Shown here: positions 1 through 6,540 of the stretch, one piece after another
Numbering within the stretch: position 1 is the first letter of the stretch
How the letters are laid out: each line of letters opens with the position of its first letter
Assembly (NCBI GenBank): GCA_035470525.1
Contig: DATIQT010000038.1
Coordinates: forward strand, 1-11,548
Length of the DNA: 11,548 nucleotides
Direction: 5' to 3'
DNA from: CALXSC01 sp035470525
Lineage (GTDB): Bacteria; Pseudomonadota; Alphaproteobacteria; Rickettsiales; UBA1997
Position numbers and translations under genes: made by a program
Notes under the pieces: model-generated
What the model was told of the DNA's origin: nothing
The model's input: only the letters and a program-made list of their open reading frames with translations
The model's database searches: none

Positions 1-81
1 AAGGAGGGGAAAGATATTCTTGGTTGTTGAACCATATTGTCTTAACCACCGCTCGTAATCTTTCCCCTCCTTGAGGGGAAA
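1..81. repeat. Palindromic repeat with two competing hairpins
   Basis: Bases 1-15 (AAGGAGGGGAAAGAT) are an exact inverted copy of 58-72, with 42 bases between them. The right arm can instead fold locally: 61-69 (TTTCCCCTC) pairs with 73-81 (GAGGGGAAA) around a CTT loop. Another G-rich block, AAAGGGGAGC, follows at about 94-103. The G+C content stands out from the surrounding AT-rich DNA. It lies downstream of pgi and may extend past the left edge of the window. It looks like an intergenic palindromic repeat family; a function as a terminator or attenuator is only a guess. Confidence 0.75.
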
Positions 82-135
82 TGTCTGAAGGACAAAGGGG
101 AGCTTAAGTTAATTGTTTAACGATATTAAGGGATA

Positions 136-153
136 ATTACCTCATTACCTCAT
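136..153. repeat. Short tandem repeat ATTACCTC x2
   Basis: The 8-base unit ATTACCTC occurs twice in a row and is followed by AT, in the spacer downstream of pgi. Seen directly; no function is proposed. Confidence 0.5.
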
Positions 154-196
154 AATTGAATAATTTTTAAAACCACATTTTATTCATAATTAAAAA

Positions 197-1429
197 TTAC
201 TTCTTAATTTCTTTCATCATTTTTCCGGCAAGGATCTTTCTTTCTTCAACAGCTGGTTGACCGAATGGATTTAATCCTATAGCTTTTCCGCAAATGATTG
301 TTTCAAGCATATATTGCATTAATAATTGAGATAAAGCTCTTTCATTTAATTCTTTAAATTTAATTACTCTGATTGGAAGTTTTCTGATGTTTAAAACTTC
401 AACCGTGCTATCAAATTCAACAGTCATAATATCATCAAGAGAAATATCTTTTAAATAATCAAAACCTTCATTGTAAGTTTTTGTGATTCTTAAAGAATTT
501 TTATCTTTTTCTTTGAAAATAAATGTGTAAAATTTATTTCTTGGTCCATCCATGTATAATTGTAATTGACTATGTTGATCGACAGTTCCCATTGCGTTTA
601 CTGGGATTGTTCCATTTCCACTTTTTCCTAAGCTTTCAGCCCAGATTTGTCTGTACCACTCATTTAAAAAATATAATCTGTCAATGTATGGCATAACAAC
701 ATTCGCATCAATTCCATTCTTAAACATATCAACTTGAGAACCGCAAATATCAGCAACGAAATTGTTTTTATTATTTAAAACATACTCAATTGTATCAACC
801 GCTCCTTGTCTAATTTCATCAATATTTAATCCTGCTATGCAAGCTGGAATTAAAGCTGTATTTGATAAATATGAGAATCTTCCACCAACTGTTTTGTGAT
901 GTTCAAAAGTCTTAATGTTAAATTCTTTGGCTAAGTTTGTTAACGGACTTTCTTTATTTTCTGTTAAAAAGAAAAAGTGTTTTCCAATAGCTTCTTTTCC
1001 TAATTTTTCTTCAACCATTTTCATAACAATTAATGTTTGAGAAATACATTCAATAGTTTTTCCAGATTTACTAACTGTTAAAAATGCTGTTTCTTCAAGA
1101 TTTAAGCTCTCAAAAACCGCTTTTACTGTTTCACTATCAATAGATTCCAATATAGTAATATTTGGTTTATTCATTAAATTAAGTAAAGTTTTTGCACCTA
1201 AACTTGAACCACCAATTCCCATAACAACTGTATGTTTAAAATTGTTTTTTATAAAATTTGAAAATTCTTTAATTTCTTTTAAATCATCTTTCTCATAAGC
1301 AATAGCAACACACTTCATGTCACCTTCTTGTTTCATTTCCTGTTTAATCTCTTCAACTGCTTTTTGAATTTTTGTAGATGTCTCAGCTGTTGCTGGATTT
1401 ATATTTTTTAATTCTTGACTATACAACAT
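197..1429 (-). CDS. pgi: Glucose-6-phosphate isomerase
   Basis: Cytosolic enzyme that interconverts glucose 6-phosphate and fructose 6-phosphate in glycolysis and gluconeogenesis. The 410-residue protein carries the SIS-type sugar-phosphate site GIGGSSLG (71-78) and VSKSGKT (119-125), the PGI signature VGGRFS (181-186), the catalytic Glu of WAESLGKSGNG (E265), a His in GTVDQHSQ (H286) and the C-terminal signature ending VEERK (catalytic Lys K398). It belongs to the compact PGI form; many PGIs are about 550 residues, so the length is normal for the short subgroup and the gene looks intact. The start ATG (MLYSQELKN) has no clear Shine-Dalgarno sequence, as for several genes here. It is transcribed away from the tRNA genes and stands alone on its strand. 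Confident assignment from several conserved motifs. Confidence 0.96.
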   Translation of the reverse strand: MLYSQELKNINPATAETSTKIQKAVEEIKQEMKQEGDMKCVAIAYEKDDLKEIKEFSNFIKNNFKHTVVMGIGGSSLGAKTLLNLMNKPNITILESIDSETVKAVFESLNLEETAFLTVSKSGKTIECISQTLIVMKMVEEKLGKEAIGKHFFFLTENKESPLTNLAKEFNIKTFEHHKTVGGRFSYLSNTALIPACIAGLNIDEIRQGAVDTIEYVLNNKNNFVADICGSQVDMFKNGIDANVVMPYIDRLYFLNEWYRQIWAESLGKSGNGTIPVNAMGTVDQHSQLQLYMDGPRNKFYTFIFKEKDKNSLRITKTYNEGFDYLKDISLDDIMTVEFDSTVEVLNIRKLPIRVIKFKELNERALSQLLMQYMLETIICGKAIGLNPFGQPAVEERKILAGKMMKEIKK

Positions 1430-1504
1430 ATTTTTATGCTTTTTATTTCAATGAATTTATTGATTATAATATTTTTTTAAAATTTCAAGATATATAGTTA
1501 ATAA

Positions 1505-1556
1505 ATGTCATATCAAATAGAAATATTAATATACAACATTTCTATTTTGCAGACAT
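1505..1556. promoter_or_regulatory. Dyad between pgi and the tRNA genes
   Basis: AAATAGAAAT (1515-1524) and ATTTCTATTT (1538-1547) are perfect inverted 10-mers. They are enclosed by a second pair, ATGTC (1505-1509) and GACAT (1552-1556). The dyad sits in the divergent promoter region between pgi (minus) and tRNA-Met/Ile (plus). It could be an operator or an RNA hairpin; the sequence does not decide. Confidence 0.5.
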
Positions 1557-1571
1557 ATAAAAGTTTTTTCA

Positions 1572-1600
1572 TTGACTTTTAAAAAAATATATGATAATTT
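1572..1600 (+). promoter_or_regulatory. Probable sigma-70 promoter of the tRNA pair
   Basis: TTGACT (1572-1577) matches the -35 box at 5 of 6 bases. A 17-base spacer leads to TAATTT (1595-1600), with GATAAT overlapping it at 1593-1598. The predicted start lies a few bases before the tRNA at 1611, which is typical for tRNA promoters. Confidence 0.6.
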
Positions 1601-1610
1601 CTAGCCTGTT

Positions 1611-1687
1611 GGGACAATAGCTCAGTTGGTTAGAGCAGGATGCTCATAACGTCTTGGTCCAGGGTTCAAGTCCTTGTTGTCCCACCA
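1611..1687 (+). tRNA. tRNA with CAU anticodon (Met elongator or Ile2)
   Basis: A complete cloverleaf can be drawn. The acceptor stem GGGACAA pairs perfectly with TTGTCCC; the D arm is GCTC...GAGC; the anticodon stem GGATG/CGTCT encloses the loop CTCATAA, giving anticodon CAU; the T arm is CAGGG-TTCAAGT-CCTTG. The discriminator base is A and CCA is encoded. CAU can be elongator Met or, if C34 is modified to lysidine, minor Ile; the sequence alone does not separate them. The non-initiator acceptor pairing (G1-C72) argues against initiator tRNA. It is followed 27 bases later by tRNA-Ser and probably co-transcribed with it. Confidence 0.93.
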
Positions 1688-1714
1688 TCTCTAAATTTTG
1701 TAAATAAAATTAAT

Positions 1715-1807
1715 GGAGAGGTGGCTGAGTGGCCGAAAGCGGCTTCCTGCTAAGAAGTTATACTGGGATAACTGGTATCATGGGTTCGAATCCCATCCTC
1801 TCCACCA
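1715..1807 (+). tRNA. tRNA-Ser (GCU anticodon)
   Basis: The acceptor stem GGAGAGG pairs with CCTCTCC. The anticodon arm GCTTC-CTGCTAA-GAAGT gives anticodon GCU, decoding AGC/AGU. A long variable arm (ACTGGGATAACTGGT region) marks a class II tRNA. The T arm is ATGGG-TTCGAAT-CCCAT. The discriminator is A and CCA is encoded. It is the second gene of a two-tRNA unit and is followed by an intrinsic terminator. Serine tRNA 3' ends are common integration sites; accessory-looking DNA begins just downstream, but I found no second copy of the tRNA 3' end in the window. Confidence 0.95.
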
Positions 1808-1856
1808 CTAATTCAAAAACTAACCAATTTTCAATAAATTCTCAACACACTGCGAA

Positions 1857-1878
1857 CCCTTAAAACAAGGGATTTTTT
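1857..1878 (+). terminator. Intrinsic terminator of the tRNA unit
   Basis: CCCTT (1857-1861) and AAGGG (1867-1871) form a 5-bp stem around AAAAC. A T6 tract follows (1873-1878). It lies 50 bases after tRNA-Ser on the same strand. The short stem makes it moderate in strength. Confidence 0.65.
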
Positions 1879-1890
1879 AGTATTTATCTC

Positions 1891-2057
1891 AAGTCAATCA
1901 CTTGACTTTTCAACAACATATTCTCTGCTTTTTATCTCAAATTCTCTCTCTTTCTCAGTGAGACTTGACTTTTAAAAGTCAATTTAAAAAAATCAAGTCA
2001 ACAAATTTAAAATTGACTAATCCTTTAAAATCAATGTTTCACTCAAGTCAAGTCTTG
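1891..2057. repeat. Cluster of TTGACTT / AAGTCAA motifs
   Basis: Within about 165 bases the heptamer TTGACTT or its complement occurs repeatedly: 1891-1897 and 1902-1908 (an inverted pair with 4-base spacer TCAC), 1965-1971 and 1976-1982 (together an 18-base perfect palindrome TTGACTTTTAAAAGTCAA), 1995-2001 and 2045-2051, plus a partial TTGACT at 2013-2018 and an overlapping AAGTC at 2050-2054. A further copy is at 2166-2172. A 10-mer direct repeat TTTATCTCAA starts at 1883 and at 1931. The clustering is well above what base composition predicts. It could be a protein-binding array or remains of a repeat family. Confidence 0.7.
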
Positions 2058-2447
2058 TTGAAAACTCAAAAAAGGTTTGTGATGTGTATTTTCCAGTAGA
2101 ATACAGGATACGAACTTTATAATTTAATTTTTTTAAATTATTCAAAATATTAATACCAAACTACTTTGACTTAACTTTCTATATAAAATATTAACTATAA
2201 TTTTATAAAAATTTTATATCTATAAAAATGCATTAATTACAACTAACTTATTGAAAAATGTAAAAAATAAGACTGATGTAAATTTTTGTTAGTTGCAATT
2301 TTTCCTATTCCACAAAAAAAGGTGCAAACACTGAGTTAAGTCTATATTTAAGTGTTGTTTTTCAATGTGTGGATAATTTACTGTAAAAAGAATAGAAAAA
2401 CAAAAACATAAAATCTGAAAGCTTATTTAAGCATTTTGCATGATTAT
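2058..2447. other. Gene-free AT-rich stretch downstream of the RloC-like gene
   Basis: No supportable gene was found here. It contains an inverted repeat (2235-2247 / 2288-2300), a weaker hairpin (AACACT 2327-2332 / AGTGTT 2351-2356, followed on the minus strand by T7) and one TGTGGATAA (2368-2376), which is an exact DnaA-box consensus on the minus strand. With only one exact box I do not call an origin. Confidence 0.5.
2235..2300 (-). repeat. Inverted repeat downstream of the RloC-like gene
   Basis: AATTACAACTAAC (2235-2247) and GTTAGTTGCAATT (2288-2300) are inverted repeats differing at one base. That difference is an A/C mismatch on plus but a G-U pair on the minus strand, so a minus-strand RNA hairpin is favoured. 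The loop is 40 nt. It lies 150 bases after the minus-strand ATPase gene and could end or stabilise its transcript. Confidence 0.45.
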
Positions 2448-4802
2448 TTATTCAAAACTACATTTTACAAGAAAATCATATTGTCCTTTAAATTTTTCCC
2501 GTATTAATGTGTTTATAATCCAATCAGCTGTTTCTTTAACTTCCTTGTAGTGCTCTTCATCTATTGACTTATTAAAATCTGAATGTGACGAATCATTCGA
2601 TATCATCGTGTTTTTATTTATTGTATTTTCTATTGATTTTTCATAAAAATAACTTTCTATTAATTCAAACAAATTTTTATTATTTGTATTTGGTTTTAGA
2701 CAATAAAAGTTAGCAATGGTTTCCAAAATAAATCTTAAATCACTTCCAGCAATTTTTCTATCATCTTTTAAAGCTTTATAAACCCTTTTTAATATAAGCA
2801 TATATTCGGACTCTGCAATTAAATCAAGCATTTGTTTTTCTTTTAATTGTCCATTTAGCAAATTATAAACTCTTATTCTATCAGTTTTTTTGTAATAAAT
2901 ATTATTTATTAGAATATTAAAGAATTTTGAGTTATGAGTCATTATTATAAATTGTGGATTTACAATACCACTGTCTTCTTTTCCGTAATAATATTTTGAG
3001 ATATATTTTGAGATATCGCTAATTAAACTGGATACATAATAAAAATTATCACAATCCAAACTACATATTGGATCATCTATAACGATAGTCATATTTTTAA
3101 AATCATCAATGCTATCAATATTATTAATTATGCTACTTATAAAATAAACTAAACCAATTATATTTTTTTCACCATCACTTAAAGTTTTATATATTAATGT
3201 ATTATTTACTTCAACATTTGTTCCGTTTCCTCTTAATTCCAATATCCAATCTTCATTAACAGAATATTTATTGGCATTAGAATTTTCTAGTAATTTATTA
3301 AATAATTTTACTTTTTCTTCATTTTTATTTTTCTTTGAAAGCAAACTAATCAATTCAATTTTCTTATTAGAAATAAATTTTCCTATTTTTTGAATTGTAT
3401 CAATTTTTCTATTAATTTTATCTATTAATGATTTATTTTCTAAATAAAAAAGTTTTGTTTGCTTATCTATAATACACGGCTTCAATTTTGATTTTTTCTT
3501 GCTAGCATCTTTTAAACTATAATTAATTTCATCAATTCTTTTATTTAATTCATCATCTATACTTTTAAACGAGCCAATAATACTTTCAAATTGAATTTTA
3601 TCAATTTTTATTGGTTCACTAATTTTACTATCTTGTTTTTCTCTTATTTGGGTAATAATTGTTTTGTCTAAAAAATTGTCTAAAACATCAATATACTCTT
3701 TTTTATATTCCTTTTTTTCATCATATTCTTTTAATCTTAATAATTTAATTTTAGATTTTATATTTAATAAAAGATTTTCGTATTTGCTAATGTTATTTTT
3801 TATTGTTGTTCTTATATTTTCTACTTGCTCTTGATATTTTTCTAATTTTTTTATAAAAATAGTTTTATCAGATTTAAAAAATTGGTCATATTTATTCATT
3901 AGGTCTTTTTTAACACTTTGATTACAAAAAGGACATTTTCCTTCAACTCGTTTTGGATTTTTTAAACCTTCTTCTATCCAATTCTTTCCAATATTTAATA
4001 TATAATCATTAATATGTTTTCCAATATCTTCGTAAGATTTATCACTTGACATAGTATTGCTAAAATCTTCATAATCAAAATTTGGTAGACTTTGCAAATT
4101 AAAATTTACTCTATCCTTTTCTACATCTATATTTTTTAGTTGTAGAACTTCATCTTCATAATTTTGAGTAATATCTACATTCAAATTTTTTACATAACTT
4201 TCATTTGTCGCATTATCATATAAAAATTCACTTAAATTGAATTTAAAACCCAACTTTTCCGTTTCTTTTTTCTTTTTCTCAAAAGACATTTTATTTTTGA
4301 TTTCATCAAGTCTATTAATTAAATCAATATTTTTTAAGTATTTTTCAAATTTAGAAATGACAATTTCTATAATTCTTGCCTGCTTTTTGTCCTTTCCTTC
4401 TTCACCTATTGTATATTCAATACTTTTATTAGTTTGTTCTATTCCCTTCAAAACTTTACTTTCAACATAATCGCGATTATATACAAATATTGTATTTTTT
4501 ACATTATTATCAAAAAATTCTAACTCAATTTCTGGCAACTTTGAACTATCATTTTTAAATTCCAATGATTTAATATTATTAATTTCATCTTCCTTTCCAT
4601 AAGCACTCAAAGCTCTTGACAAAGATGTTTTTCCACTGGCATTATCAGCATAAATTATAATATTAGTAGGCAATAATTCATTTTTTAATTGTGATTTATC
4701 CTCTTTTTCTTTTGATTCATATTTTTTTTCTTTAAAAAGATCACAAGAAAAATTAAACAAATTTTTTATATTATTTATCTTTTTTATTCTTTTTATTGCC
4801 AT
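2448..4802 (-). CDS. RloC/PrrC-like AAA_13 ATPase with zinc-hook motif, probable anticodon nuclease
   Basis: The 784-residue protein has an ABC/SMC-type ATPase split by a long lysine- and glutamate-rich coiled coil. Visible motifs are Walker A ADNASGKTS (52-60; the first Gly of the usual pattern is Ala), a CPFC zinc-hook motif (C290, C293) in the coiled coil, the ABC signature LSDGEKN (541-547), Walker B TIVIDDP (572-578) with the D-loop SLD, and a switch His (H623, MTHNS). The C-terminal 115 residues carry R690-x3-E694 and a distal SSH (H740). This resembles the Arg-Glu-His active site of the PrrC/RloC anticodon nucleases, known translation-blocking toxins often linked to restriction loci. 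Size and zinc hook fit RloC better than PrrC. The start is set by ATG with GGAAAA just upstream. An R-M remnant ends 18 bases before the start, suggesting a former operon. A general AAA_13 abortive-infection ATPase without tRNase activity remains possible. Confidence 0.72.
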   Translation of the reverse strand: MAIKRIKKINNIKNLFNFSCDLFKEKKYESKEKEDKSQLKNELLPTNIIIYADNASGKTSLSRALSAYGKEDEINNIKSLEFKNDSSKLPEIELEFFDNNVKNTIFVYNRDYVESKVLKGIEQTNKSIEYTIGEEGKDKKQARIIEIVISKFEKYLKNIDLINRLDEIKNKMSFEKKKKETEKLGFKFNLSEFLYDNATNESYVKNLNVDITQNYEDEVLQLKNIDVEKDRVNFNLQSLPNFDYEDFSNTMSSDKSYEDIGKHINDYILNIGKNWIEEGLKNPKRVEGKCPFCNQSVKKDLMNKYDQFFKSDKTIFIKKLEKYQEQVENIRTTIKNNISKYENLLLNIKSKIKLLRLKEYDEKKEYKKEYIDVLDNFLDKTIITQIREKQDSKISEPIKIDKIQFESIIGSFKSIDDELNKRIDEINYSLKDASKKKSKLKPCIIDKQTKLFYLENKSLIDKINRKIDTIQKIGKFISNKKIELISLLSKKNKNEEKVKLFNKLLENSNANKYSVNEDWILELRGNGTNVEVNNTLIYKTLSDGEKNIIGLVYFISSIINNIDSIDDFKNMTIVIDDPICSLDCDNFYYVSSLISDISKYISKYYYGKEDSGIVNPQFIIMTHNSKFFNILINNIYYKKTDRIRVYNLLNGQLKEKQMLDLIAESEYMLILKRVYKALKDDRKIAGSDLRFILETIANFYCLKPNTNNKNLFELIESYFYEKSIENTINKNTMISNDSSHSDFNKSIDEEHYKEVKETADWIINTLIREKFKGQYDFLVKCSFE

Positions 4803-4819
4803 AATTTTCCATTTTTGAA

Positions 4820-4906
4820 TTAGTTATTTTCTACAATTTCAATTTCTGTCTTTTTTAAACCATATAATTCATAAAGTTTTTTGTCAATTTTGATTTGAAG
4901 ATGTAA
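4820..4906 (-). pseudogene. C-terminal remnant of a restriction-modification protein
   Basis: On the minus strand a reading frame ends at TAA (4822-4820) with the residues IDKKLYELYGLKKTEIEIVE followed by NN. The pattern ID-x2-(V/L)Y-x-LYGL-x3-E(I/V)-x-IVE is the familiar C-terminal tail of type I specificity subunits and of type II/IIG adenine methyltransferase-specificity proteins. Only about 25 residues are recognisable; upstream (above about 4900) the frame stays open for a while but no longer looks like the family, and TGA closes it near 4990. The remnant lies 18 bases before the RloC-like gene on the same strand, the arrangement expected if an R-M gene once preceded it. The right boundary is approximate. 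Confidence is limited by the short match. Confidence 0.6.
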
Positions 4907-5014
4907 GATATATAATTTAAGGTCAGATATGGTGGATAGAAGAAAATAATCTATGGAATAAATCAATACTTTCGCTTTAACAAATCAAGACCTAGTCCAG
5001 CACAAGTTATAGCC

Positions 5015-5560
5015 ATGATTACCGGAGATACTGTAGCAGAGTTGAAACATAAAGAGATGGATAAACACAAAAATGAGAAAAATGAAATAGAAAGGTATAA
5101 GGAAGCAAAGGAAAAATATCAAACTCTAAGAGATGAAGCTTTAAAACAATACTTTGGAGAAAACAAAGAGAATCCAAACATAAATCCAATAAGACAAAAA
5201 TTTAAATCAGAATCTCAACTACACCAACTTATGTATCCAACACCAATAGAAATACTTGATGAAATCATGACCGACTTTATATCAATTCAAGCACATATAC
5301 TTTCATTTGGAATCGCAAAACTTAATGGATATGGAATAGGAATAACAAATCACCTTTCAAAAATCTCTACAAAGCCAAATGATCAATCAACAAGATTACT
5401 TGATGATTGCTTTACTATGTATCTACGAAGCAAACCATTCAGAGATCAAGTTATTAAATCTGGAATAGTTAGAACAGAGATACCAACTGCATTCACAAAT
5501 TATATAGAAGATTTAATCGTGAAGCATGAGATGTATAAGAGAAACAACAAGAAACAGTGA
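5015..5560 (+). CDS. Unknown protein, probably truncated at its 5' end
   Basis: I do not recognise this 181-residue protein. Its N-terminal third is highly charged and probably helical (about residues 10-50, rich in Lys and Glu). A mixed region containing YPTPIEILDEIMTDF and a basic tail (MYKRNNKKQ) follow. No signal peptide or membrane segment is seen. The ATG has no Shine-Dalgarno sequence, and the frame continues open upstream to a TAG at 4937-4939 through codons that read like protein (QYFRFNKSRPSPAQVIA) but contain no ATG, GTG or TTG. The simplest reading is that the true start was lost at a junction near 4900-4937, although translation from the internal ATG is possible. It is followed 48 bases later by the DUF6456-like gene and probably shares a transcript with it. 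Codon use (many AAA, CAA, ACA, AAC) matches that neighbour. Confidence 0.65.
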   Translation: MITGDTVAELKHKEMDKHKNEKNEIERYKEAKEKYQTLRDEALKQYFGENKENPNINPIRQKFKSESQLHQLMYPTPIEILDEIMTDFISIQAHILSFGIAKLNGYGIGITNHLSKISTKPNDQSTRLLDDCFTMYLRSKPFRDQVIKSGIVRTEIPTAFTNYIEDLIVKHEMYKRNNKKQ

Positions 5561-5608
5561 AACGGAATAAAAGAAATAAAAAATTAAAAACCAACAAATA
5601 GGAAAATC

Positions 5609-6163
5609 ATGACAAAAAAGAGAAACAAGTCATCAAAAAGTATTCATACTTACAAAGAAGACAAAGTTATTTATGAAAGTGGTAGTGATAGTGACAATAG
5701 CAGTAATAGAAGCAAAAACAACAAAAACAATCCAAACACTAAACAACCCATCAAGCGAAGACCAAATGACCTTTTAAAACTTTATGAAAAAGAAATCATA
5801 AACCAGTCGCAATATGCCTCCGGAGAAAGACTCTTACTTGACTATGAAACAAGTTTTAGAAATAAGTGTTCTACAAATATTATTGATCAAGTGAAAATAC
5901 AAAACTCTACAAAAATGAATAACGAGTTTCATTTAATTCAAAATTTAGATGCTTGGGATAGATATAACAAAGCAATATCATCTATTGTGGATTTAAATAC
6001 AAGAGAGGTTGTAAGAGAGTTTATAATAGAGGGTAAAGGATTAACTGAGATTGATGCTAAGTTAAAGAAAAGAGGTGTTGCGGAAGTTAGATTGCATTAT
6101 GGATTAAAAGAAATAGCTAAATATTACAGACATTTAGCGAAACTACACAAACAAGCAAAATAA
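5609..6163 (+). CDS. DUF6456-like protein
   Basis: The 184-residue protein starts at ATG with a good Shine-Dalgarno (AGGA, about 7 bases upstream). Residues 1-55 are a low-complexity, Lys/Ser/Asn-rich and probably disordered segment. From about 58 the pattern reads LLKLYEKEIINQSQYASGER, then DYE, RYNKAISSI and IEGKGLTEID, ending in GLKEIAKYYRHL. That order (AGER-like motif, a DA/RY-x-x-A helix, a short HTH-like stretch and a closing LAxxY helix) resembles the C-terminal domain of alphaproteobacterial DUF6456 proteins, whose function is unknown and possibly DNA-binding. Recognition is by eye on motif order, so moderate. It follows the unknown gene at 5015 in the same direction, and its stop codon abuts the first copy of the structured repeat (from 6169). 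Confidence 0.65.
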   Translation: MTKKRNKSSKSIHTYKEDKVIYESGSDSDNSSNRSKNNKNNPNTKQPIKRRPNDLLKLYEKEIINQSQYASGERLLLDYETSFRNKCSTNIIDQVKIQNSTKMNNEFHLIQNLDAWDRYNKAISSIVDLNTREVVREFIIEGKGLTEIDAKLKKRGVAEVRLHYGLKEIAKYYRHLAKLHKQAK

Positions 6164-6168
6164 AAGAG

Positions 6169-6289
6169 GTGGAGAGCTGAATTTAATTTGCGATCGGAAG
6201 AAATTATTAATTTGACTTGAAGTCTTGATTGCTAGCAACCGGTCGTGGCAATGATGATGCTAACTTTAATAAGTTCTAATCAACTCCCC
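6169..6289 (-). ncRNA. Structured RNA element, copy 1 of 2
   Basis: This homologue of the element at 6407-6540 has identical constant blocks (6187-6228 and most of 6261-6289) around a different centre. The ends pair: 6280-6289 with 6171-6180. The two non-Watson-Crick positions (6173/6287 and 6177/6283) are A-C mismatches on plus but G-U pairs on minus, so the RNA is probably read from the minus strand. An inner stem is TTATTAA/TTAATAA. The central hairpin TAGCA (6233-6237)/TGCTA (6258-6262) covaries with TAGTA/TACTA in copy 2. The centre (AACCGGTCGTGGC) is much richer in G+C than its surroundings. The element sits immediately after the stop codon of the plus-strand gene. Function unknown; a palindromic mobile repeat is the main alternative. 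Confidence 0.6.
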
Positions 6290-6348
6290 ATAATTGAATG
6301 TTGTACCTATTTTTATAAATAAAAATCAACACAACTATTACAAGATGT

Positions 6349-6377
6349 AAAGTAGGCAGAAAATCATAAATTGTCAA
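6349..6377 (-). promoter_or_regulatory. Candidate promoter for RNA copy 1
   Basis: On the minus strand TTGACA (6377-6372) is a perfect -35 box. Seventeen bases on lies TACTTT, a weak -10 (6354-6349). The box lies 83 bases from the start of structured copy 1, almost the same as for copy 2 (85), although the sequence between has diverged. Confidence 0.45.
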
Positions 6378-6406
6378 GAAAATAATTTTTTACATTGTAA
6401 TAAAAG

Positions 6407-6540
6407 GTGGGGAGTTGAATTAATTTGCGATCGGAAGAAATTATTAATTTGACTTGAAGTCTTGATATTAGTAAAGTTCAATATGAATTGCAAAATTATA
6501 CACAACAATACTAATTTTAATAAGTTCTAATCAACTCCCC
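6407..6540 (-). ncRNA. Structured RNA element, copy 2 of 2
   Basis: The outer stem is perfect: GGGGAGTTGA (6409-6418) with TCAACTCCCC (6531-6540). The inner stem is TTATTAA with TTAATAA, and a short hairpin GAC-TTGAA-GTC is shared with copy 1. The variable centre forms ATTAGTA (6467-6473)/TACTAAT (6509-6515) around a 35-nt loop. On the minus strand the closing stem is followed by CACC and TTTTATT, a possible terminator. Conserved flanks, a diverged centre that keeps pairing, and equal spacing to a TTGACA box make a tandem small-RNA gene pair the best explanation. No partner protein is identified. Alternatives are a MITE-like or Rickettsia-type palindromic element. Confidence 0.62.

Noticed and set aside
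1715..1807. tRNA-Ser as a proven integration site of a genomic island
   Set aside because: No repeated copy of the tRNA 3' end and no integrase were found in the window, so this stays a suspicion only.
2368..2376. Exact DnaA box as sign of a chromosomal origin
   Set aside because: It is a single box with no dnaA, dnaN or other origin-linked gene nearby.
6371..6401. Plus-strand promoter TTGTCA...TGTAAT before the second element
   Set aside because: The spacer would be 19 bases. The same block read on the minus strand gives a perfect TTGACA in both copies with matching distances, so the minus-strand reading is better.
6166..6540. Integron attC sites (inverted repeats just after a stop codon)
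   Set aside because: The required RYYYAAC and GTTRRRY core pairs are not present in the right places, the second spacing holds no gene, and no integrase is visible.
6166..6540. Retron msr-msd RNA (paired ends resembling a1/a2)
   Set aside because: No reverse transcriptase gene lies in the window, and I cannot identify a convincing branching guanosine and msd layout.
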